Shown: positions 59,622 through 64,000 of the stretch, piece after piece
Position numbering within the stretch: position 1 is the stretch's first letter
How the letters are laid out: each line of letters opens with the position of its first letter
Assembly: GCF_017571465.1 (NCBI RefSeq)
Contig: NZ_JAGETV010000005.1
Coordinates: forward strand, 97,137-161,136
Length of the DNA stretch: 64,000 nucleotides
Source of the DNA: Thiomicrorhabdus marina
GTDB lineage: Bacteria > Pseudomonadota > Gammaproteobacteria > Thiomicrospirales > Thiomicrospiraceae
Reading direction: 5' to 3'
Notes under the pieces: generated by a model
What the model was told of the DNA's origin: nothing
The model's input: the letters and a program-made list of their open reading frames with translations, nothing else
Database searches by the model: none
Program-made: the position numbers and the translations under genes

Positions 59622-61574
59622 ATGTCTAACATTGAATCTATCTTAACTGAAACACGTCTATTTGAAGCTCCCGAGCCAATCAAAAAGCGTGCGGCAATTA
59701 ATGAAGATACGTTAGAACAGATGCGTGCAAAGGCGAGTAAAGATCATGTCGGTTTTTGGTCTGACCTTGCAAAAGAAAAGCTAATCTGGACAAAACCTTT
59801 CACCGTAGGCTTGGACGAATCCAACGCACCTCATTACCAATGGTTCACTGACGGTGAGCTAAACGTCTCTTACAACTGTATCGACCGTCACCTAGACGAC
59901 AAAGCGGATAAAACCGCGATTATTTTCGAAGGTGATACCGGCGATGTCGAGCGTTATACCTATAAAGAACTTCACGACCAAGTTTGCCGTTTCGCGAATA
60001 CTCTGACTGCCCAAGGCGTGAGTAAAGGCGATCGCGTTGTTATTTATATGCCAATGATTCCGCAAGCCGTGATTGCAATGCAGGCCTGTGCTCGTATTGG
60101 TGCAATTCATTCGGTGGTATTCGGTGGTTTCTCGGCGGAAGCACTGCGTGACCGTATCGAGAATGCCGGCGCTAAACTGGTTATTACCTCAAATACTTCA
60201 AAGCGTGGCGGTAAAACGATTCCACTTAAAAGTGCGGTCGATGCAGCGCTAGAAAAAGGTTGCGATTCAGTTAAACGCGTTATTGTTTATAAGCGTACTG
60301 CTGACGAAGTGGCGATGCAGTCTGGCCGTGATATTGACTGGCTGGAAGCGGAAGCCGGCATGAGCAATTATCATGAGCCGGTTCCGGTTAATGCTGAAGA
60401 CCCGCTTTTCCTTCTTTATACCTCAGGTTCGACTGGCACGCCAAAAGGTGTACAACACAGTTCTGGTGGTTATCTGTTAAATGCACATTTAACCAATGAA
60501 TGGATGTTCGACCTGAAGGATGATGATGTTTTCTGGTGTACTGCTGATGTGGGCTGGATTACCGGGCATACTTATGTTGCTTATGGCCCGCTTTCTGTGG
60601 GCGCAACCATTGTAATGTTTGAAGGGGTTCCGACTTATCCTGATGCGGGTCGTTTCTGGCAAGTGTGTCAAGATCACGCGGTGACGGTTTTCTATACCGC
60701 GCCGACAGCGATTCGTGCGCTTATGAAATTTGGTGCGGATCTTCCTAATCAATATGATTTATCAAAACTGCGTCTGTTGGGGACGGTGGGTGAACCGATC
60801 AACCCTGAAGCGTGGATGTGGTATCACGATGTTATCGGTCGCGGCGAATGCCCGATTATCGATACTTGGTGGCAGACCGAAACCGGTGCTCATATGATTG
60901 CTCCTTTCCCTGTGACTGCTCTGAAACCGGGGTCTTGCACACAGCCGCTTCCAGGTATTGATGCCGCTATCCTCGATGAAGAAGGTAATGAGTTAGGGCG
61001 CGGTGAAGGTGGTCTTTTGGTTATCAAAAAACCGTGGCCTTCAATGATTCGTACCGTCTGGAACGACGACGATCGATACAAATCGACTTATTTCCCGTTA
61101 GCGCACCAACCTAACTACTATGTGGTTGGCGACAGCGCTTATCAAGATAAAGATGGCTACTTCTGGATTCTTGGCCGAATTGATGACGTCTTGAATGTTT
61201 CCGGTCACCGTTTAGGTACCATGGAAATCGAATCGGCATTGGTTTCGCATCCGCAAGTTGCCGAAGCGGCGGTTGTTGGCCGTCCGCATGACGTAAAAGG
61301 TGAAGCGGTTGCTGCCTTCGTTGTCTTGAATATTGACCTTCCTAAAGGTGATGCACGTTCTGCATTGATTGCAGAGTTGCGTGAACACGTCTCGAAAGAA
61401 ATTGGTCCTATCGCTAAACCTGATGATATCCGTTTCGGTACAAATCTGCCGAAAACGCGTTCAGGGAAAATCATGCGCCGCCTGTTGCGCTCGATTGCTA
61501 AGGGCGAAGAGATTACTCAAGATACTTCAACGCTTGAAGATTCAACGATCTTGGATCAATTTCAACAAAAGTAA
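59622..61574 (+). CDS. acs: Acetyl-CoA synthetase
   Basis: Activates acetate with ATP and CoA through acetyl-AMP. The 650-residue protein has [20 protein letters not shown] near residue 265, [10 protein letters not shown] near 414, [16 protein letters not shown] near 523 and the regulatory acetylation Lys in [14 protein letters not shown] near 610. With the symporter genes downstream it forms an acetate-use module. Confidence 0.97.
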   Translation: MSNIESILTETRLFEAPEPIKKRAAINEDTLEQMRAKASKDHVGFWSDLAKEKLIWTKPFTVGLDESNAPHYQWFTDGELNVSYNCIDRHLDDKADKTAIIFEGDTGDVERYTYKELHDQVCRFANTLTAQGVSKGDRVVIYMPMIPQAVIAMQACARIGAIHSVVFGGFSAEALRDRIENAGAKLVITSNTSKRGGKTIPLKSAVDAALEKGCDSVKRVIVYKRTADEVAMQSGRDIDWLEAEAGMSNYHEPVPVNAEDPLFLLYTSGSTGTPKGVQHSSGGYLLNAHLTNEWMFDLKDDDVFWCTADVGWITGHTYVAYGPLSVGATIVMFEGVPTYPDAGRFWQVCQDHAVTVFYTAPTAIRALMKFGADLPNQYDLSKLRLLGTVGEPINPEAWMWYHDVIGRGECPIIDTWWQTETGAHMIAPFPVTALKPGSCTQPLPGIDAAILDEEGNELGRGEGGLLVIKKPWPSMIRTVWNDDDRYKSTYFPLAHQPNYYVVGDSAYQDKDGYFWILGRIDDVLNVSGHRLGTMEIESALVSHPQVAEAAVVGRPHDVKGEAVAAFVVLNIDLPKGDARSALIAELREHVSKEIGPIAKPDDIRFGTNLPKTRSGKIMRRLLRSIAKGEEITQDTSTLEDSTILDQFQQK

Positions 61575-62019
61575 TCAGTCATACATCGTTCAATGAGTGC
61601 TAACTTTCAGAACTGATTTCAATCGAATGCAGTAAGACAAGGCCACAGGTTTTGTCTTAATTCGATTATATAAAGTTCCTGTCGTTGCCAGATTTGTAAG
61701 GGTGTGTGTTTTGATGCAAGACTCTATTGCAGTGTATTAAATTGAATCACTGTACTTTGTATGACTGAAACTAAAACTTAATAATTAATTTAAATTACTT
61801 TTCTATATCATTGATTAAATGTAATTTTTTATTTACCAGTCTTACCGAGTTTCTTAGGGTCTATAAATGGTTTTTGGATGATGGGATTAATAATTTTGAT
61901 TGTTCTCAGCTCCAAAAGTACCGTGATAATGGGGCGTACCTTTCAGGTACTTTATCGTGAAAATCGATAACTCATAATCATAAAAAATAACATTTATCTC
62001 AAATGAGGAGCCTAACTTT
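61575..62019. other. acs-symporter intergenic region
   Basis: AT-rich, no gene seen. Overlapping inverted repeats AAAGTACC (61915-61922) with GGTACTTT (61946-61953) and GTACC (61936-61940) with GGTAC (61946-61950) lie about 70-100 bases before the small subunit gene and could form alternative hairpins. Confidence 0.4.
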
Positions 62020-62238
62020 ATGAGCAGTAAAGTTAAATACTCAGCCATTTTATTGGCTGTCTATACGGTCCTGTACTTTGGGGTTGCATTAATGGTAAGT
62101 GCAACTTTCAAAGATTTAGCAGCGACTGAAATTGCCGGTGCGCCTATCGCAATTTGGGGAGGACTGGTGGTCATCATCGTTGGTGTAGTCATTACGCGCC
62201 TCTATCTTAAAAAGATGGACGGAGAGGAGTCTAACTAA
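62020..62238 (+). CDS. Small membrane subunit of a solute:sodium symporter (DUF485/DUF4212-like)
   Basis: A 72-residue protein with two membrane helices (about residues 8-29 and 42-62) and a short charged end KKMDGEESN. It resembles the small proteins (YjcH type) encoded just before acetate symporters. Its stop overlaps the next ATG (TAATG), so the two are translationally coupled and probably act together. GAGGAG precedes the ATG. Confidence 0.85.
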   Translation: MSSKVKYSAILLAVYTVLYFGVALMVSATFKDLAATEIAGAPIAIWGGLVVIIVGVVITRLYLKKMDGEESN

Positions 62239-63848
62239 TGGAAAATATGGTTGCACTGGTCATCGTAGCACTTGGTATCTTGCTATCAATCGCGATCAGT
62301 TTTTATCACTCTAAATCGACTAGCAGCACGGCAAACTTCTATGTTGCAGGTGGCGGTCTTTCTCCAAAAGTAAACGGTCTGGCAATGCTAGGTGACTACG
62401 CTTCTGCAGCAAGTTTCCTTGGTGTAGCCGGTGCAGTAGCACTGCTAGGTGTTGATGGCTGGTGGCTTGCGATCGGTTTCTTTGCCGCTTGGATTGTGGT
62501 TCTAATCGCCATTTCTAGCCCGTTGAAAAACGTTGGTAAATTCACCGTGGCAGACGTTCTAAATGCACGTTTCACGCAAAATGCTAAGAAAATTCGTACT
62601 GTGGCAATGGCCTCTACGCTGGTGCTTTGTGTAATGTATCTTGTTCCGCAGATCGTTGGTGCTGGTCATCTATTCGGTCTACTGCTTGGTTGGGATTACT
62701 TGCCAACGGTTTTGGTTACCGGTTCATTAATGGCGCTATTCGTTATTATCGGGGGAATGAAAGGGACGTCTTATAACCAAGCAATCCAAGGTGCGATTCT
62801 GTTTGGTGCGATGATCTTCTTACTTGTGTACGGTGTCATTCATTTATTTGGTGGTAACCCGGCAGGTGTAGTAACTGCAGCAGAACAGATGGTTCCAGTT
62901 AGCCTTGCAGCTAAGGATGCAGCGGCAGTTGCGGCAGCAGCGGCGGCAAGTGATCCGGCGGCGGCAGTTGAAGCCGTTCGTGCAGTGATGCCTGATGCGG
63001 CATCAGCAGTAACACCGGGTGTTGGTCTACGTGACTTCGCTAACCAAGCGTCACTGGTACTTGCATTATTCCTTGGTGTATTAGGTCTGCCACATATCCT
63101 AATCAAGTTCTACACGGTTTCTAATGCATCTGATGCGCGTAAATCTGCAGAGATCACTATCTGGGGTCTAGCAATCTTCTACGCAGCAATCTTCTTTGTT
63201 GGTCTAATCGCCATGTACGCTCTGTATCCAGAGTTAGTGAAAATGATTGCAGCGGGTGAAGTCGGTAAAGCTAAGAATATGACAATGCCAATGCTTGGCG
63301 ACATGCTTGGTGGTCAGATTCTAATGGGTGTAATCGCAGCGGGCGCGATGGCTGCAATGCTATCAACGTCTGCGGGTCTTCTGATCTCGGCAACATCTTC
63401 ATTGGCGCATGACCTTTACAAGGGCGTTATTAATCCTGATTCAACTGACGAGCAAGAACTTAAGTTTGCTAAAGTTGGTGCTTTCTTCTTAGCGGTTGTT
63501 GCGATTCTAATGTCGGTTTGGCTGAAAGAAGAAAACGTCGCTATGCTGGTTGGTATGTGTTTCGGTATCGCGGCTTCAACCTTTGCACCTGCGCTAGTAC
63601 TAGCGGTGTGGTGGAAAGGTCTTACTAGCCAAGCGGTTATCTGGGGTATGGCTTCTGGTTTAGTTCTATCGCTACTGTTCACCTTCTCTAAGTTCTTCGG
63701 TGCTAAGACAATGCTTGGCCTAGATGTTCTAGTTAACCCGGCACTTTACTCTGTACCGGTTGCAATCCTAGTGACAATCGTTGTTGCTAAGATGACTAGC
63801 GACAAAGGTGACACAGAAGAGTTTATGGCAAAAGCTCACGGTCAATAA
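62238..63848 (+). CDS. actP: Cation/acetate symporter (ActP-like, SSS family)
   Basis: Sodium:solute symporter of the LeuT fold, likely importing acetate for acs. The 536-residue protein has about 13 helices, FYVAGGGLSPKVNGLAMLGDYASAASFLGVAGAVAL near residue 34, and LPHILIKFYTVSNASDARKSAEIT near 282. Between helices there is an unusual Ala-rich loop at about residues 222-258 (AAKDAAAVAAAAAASDPAAA). Substrate is inferred from the neighbouring acs and from similarity. Confidence 0.88.
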   Translation: MENMVALVIVALGILLSIAISFYHSKSTSSTANFYVAGGGLSPKVNGLAMLGDYASAASFLGVAGAVALLGVDGWWLAIGFFAAWIVVLIAISSPLKNVGKFTVADVLNARFTQNAKKIRTVAMASTLVLCVMYLVPQIVGAGHLFGLLLGWDYLPTVLVTGSLMALFVIIGGMKGTSYNQAIQGAILFGAMIFLLVYGVIHLFGGNPAGVVTAAEQMVPVSLAAKDAAAVAAAAAASDPAAAVEAVRAVMPDAASAVTPGVGLRDFANQASLVLALFLGVLGLPHILIKFYTVSNASDARKSAEITIWGLAIFYAAIFFVGLIAMYALYPELVKMIAAGEVGKAKNMTMPMLGDMLGGQILMGVIAAGAMAAMLSTSAGLLISATSSLAHDLYKGVINPDSTDEQELKFAKVGAFFLAVVAILMSVWLKEENVAMLVGMCFGIAASTFAPALVLAVWWKGLTSQAVIWGMASGLVLSLLFTFSKFFGAKTMLGLDVLVNPALYSVPVAILVTIVVAKMTSDKGDTEEFMAKAHGQ

Positions 63849-63876
63849 TCCGTCGCTAAAACCTAAACGACTTTGA

Positions 63877-63911
63877 AAAAAGCGAGTCAGGTAATTTATC
63901 TGGCTCGCTTT
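63877..63911 (+). terminator. Intrinsic terminator of the symporter gene
   Basis: An AAAGCGAGTCAG / CTGGCTCGCTTT stem, 12 bp with one G-U pair. Confidence 0.82.
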
Positions 63912-63928
63912 AATTAGATGGTCCGCCT

Positions 63929-63955
63929 CACTTTCTTCCCTAAAATGAGAAAGTG
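63929..63955. promoter_or_regulatory. Perfect 8-bp inverted repeat before the last gene
   Basis: CACTTTCT and AGAAAGTG with an 11-base spacer, about 25 bases before the start at 63980. It could be an operator for the partial gene or a leader stem. Confidence 0.4.
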
Positions 63956-63979
63956 AACCTTAACCAAGGAGTGATCATC

Positions 63980-64000
63980 ATGTCTCAAGTTATCTATGGC
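63980..64000 (+). CDS. Start of an unidentified gene (cut by the right edge)
   Basis: ATG and six further codons (MSQVIYG) behind a strong AAGGAG site with 8-base spacing. The strong site supports a real gene. Too little is visible to name it. Confidence 0.6.

Noticed and set aside
62840..63106. An Ala-rich minus-strand frame in the symporter gene
   Set aside because: It is a shadow of the Ala-rich loop on the plus strand.

Overview
The window is gammaproteobacterial chromosome of moderate GC. The evidence is gene order: mutL-miaA-hfq-hflX-hflK-hflC-yjeT-purA, clpS-clpA-infA-aat, rnfABCDGE-nth and mnmA-hflD are all arranged much as in E. coli. Other markers are an H-NS-type protein, a general porin and a monomeric NADP isocitrate dehydrogenase. 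A Thiotrichales/Piscirickettsiaceae-like aquatic gammaproteobacterium would fit, but that is a guess because no rRNA is present.

Layout. 1-3170 (minus): a cobalamin riboswitch controls btuB, followed by cobQ, which runs off the left edge. 3.2-8.4 kb: two small envelope genes, glnS, then a minus-strand lipoprotein/bcp pair and an Nramp-like transporter. 8.7-11.6 kb: porin, a small membrane gene, rnhA and a DUF1841 gene. 11.6-21.6 kb (minus): nth, rnfEGDCBA, metG, mrp. 21.8-32.1 kb (plus): the mutL-to-purA cluster with hisZ added. 32.2-40.3 kb: a lone CheY-like receiver, an unknown protein, ppiD, cupin, hflD, mnmA, an RluE-like pseudouridine synthase and a GGDEF-EAL protein. 40.9-47.4 kb: icd, an H-NS-like gene, a small membrane gene, a YebC-family gene, a phnA-like gene and a J-domain gene. 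47.6-55.6 kb: clpS-clpA, then on the minus strand infA, sdhE, sdhBADC and aat. 55.7-64 kb (plus): dnaE, acs, a small symporter subunit, an actP-like symporter and the first seven codons of another gene.

How the genes work together. acs and the symporter form an acetate uptake and activation module; icd and sdh supply TCA-cycle steps. clpS, clpA and aat form the bacterial N-degron pathway. The Rnf complex moves electrons between ferredoxin and NAD(H) coupled to an ion gradient. hfq, hflX, hflKC, ppiD and clpA cover RNA and protein quality control.

The least ordinary part is not a protein. At least eight copies of a dispersed, hairpin-rich, non-coding repeat lie in intergenic DNA (9.75, 24.98, 40.29, 40.6, 43.88, 44.70, 47.42 and 54.30 kb). 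Well-preserved copies begin with TA then RGGAAACGC and end with the inverse followed by TA, as expected for a MITE of the IS630/Tc1-mariner type. One copy sits in the loop of an intrinsic terminator, one supplies a stop codon, one lies in the hfq leader and one upstream of sdhCDAB. A second, shorter inverted-repeat element abuts nth. No transposase is present in the window. No CRISPR array, prophage, rRNA or tRNA gene was seen.
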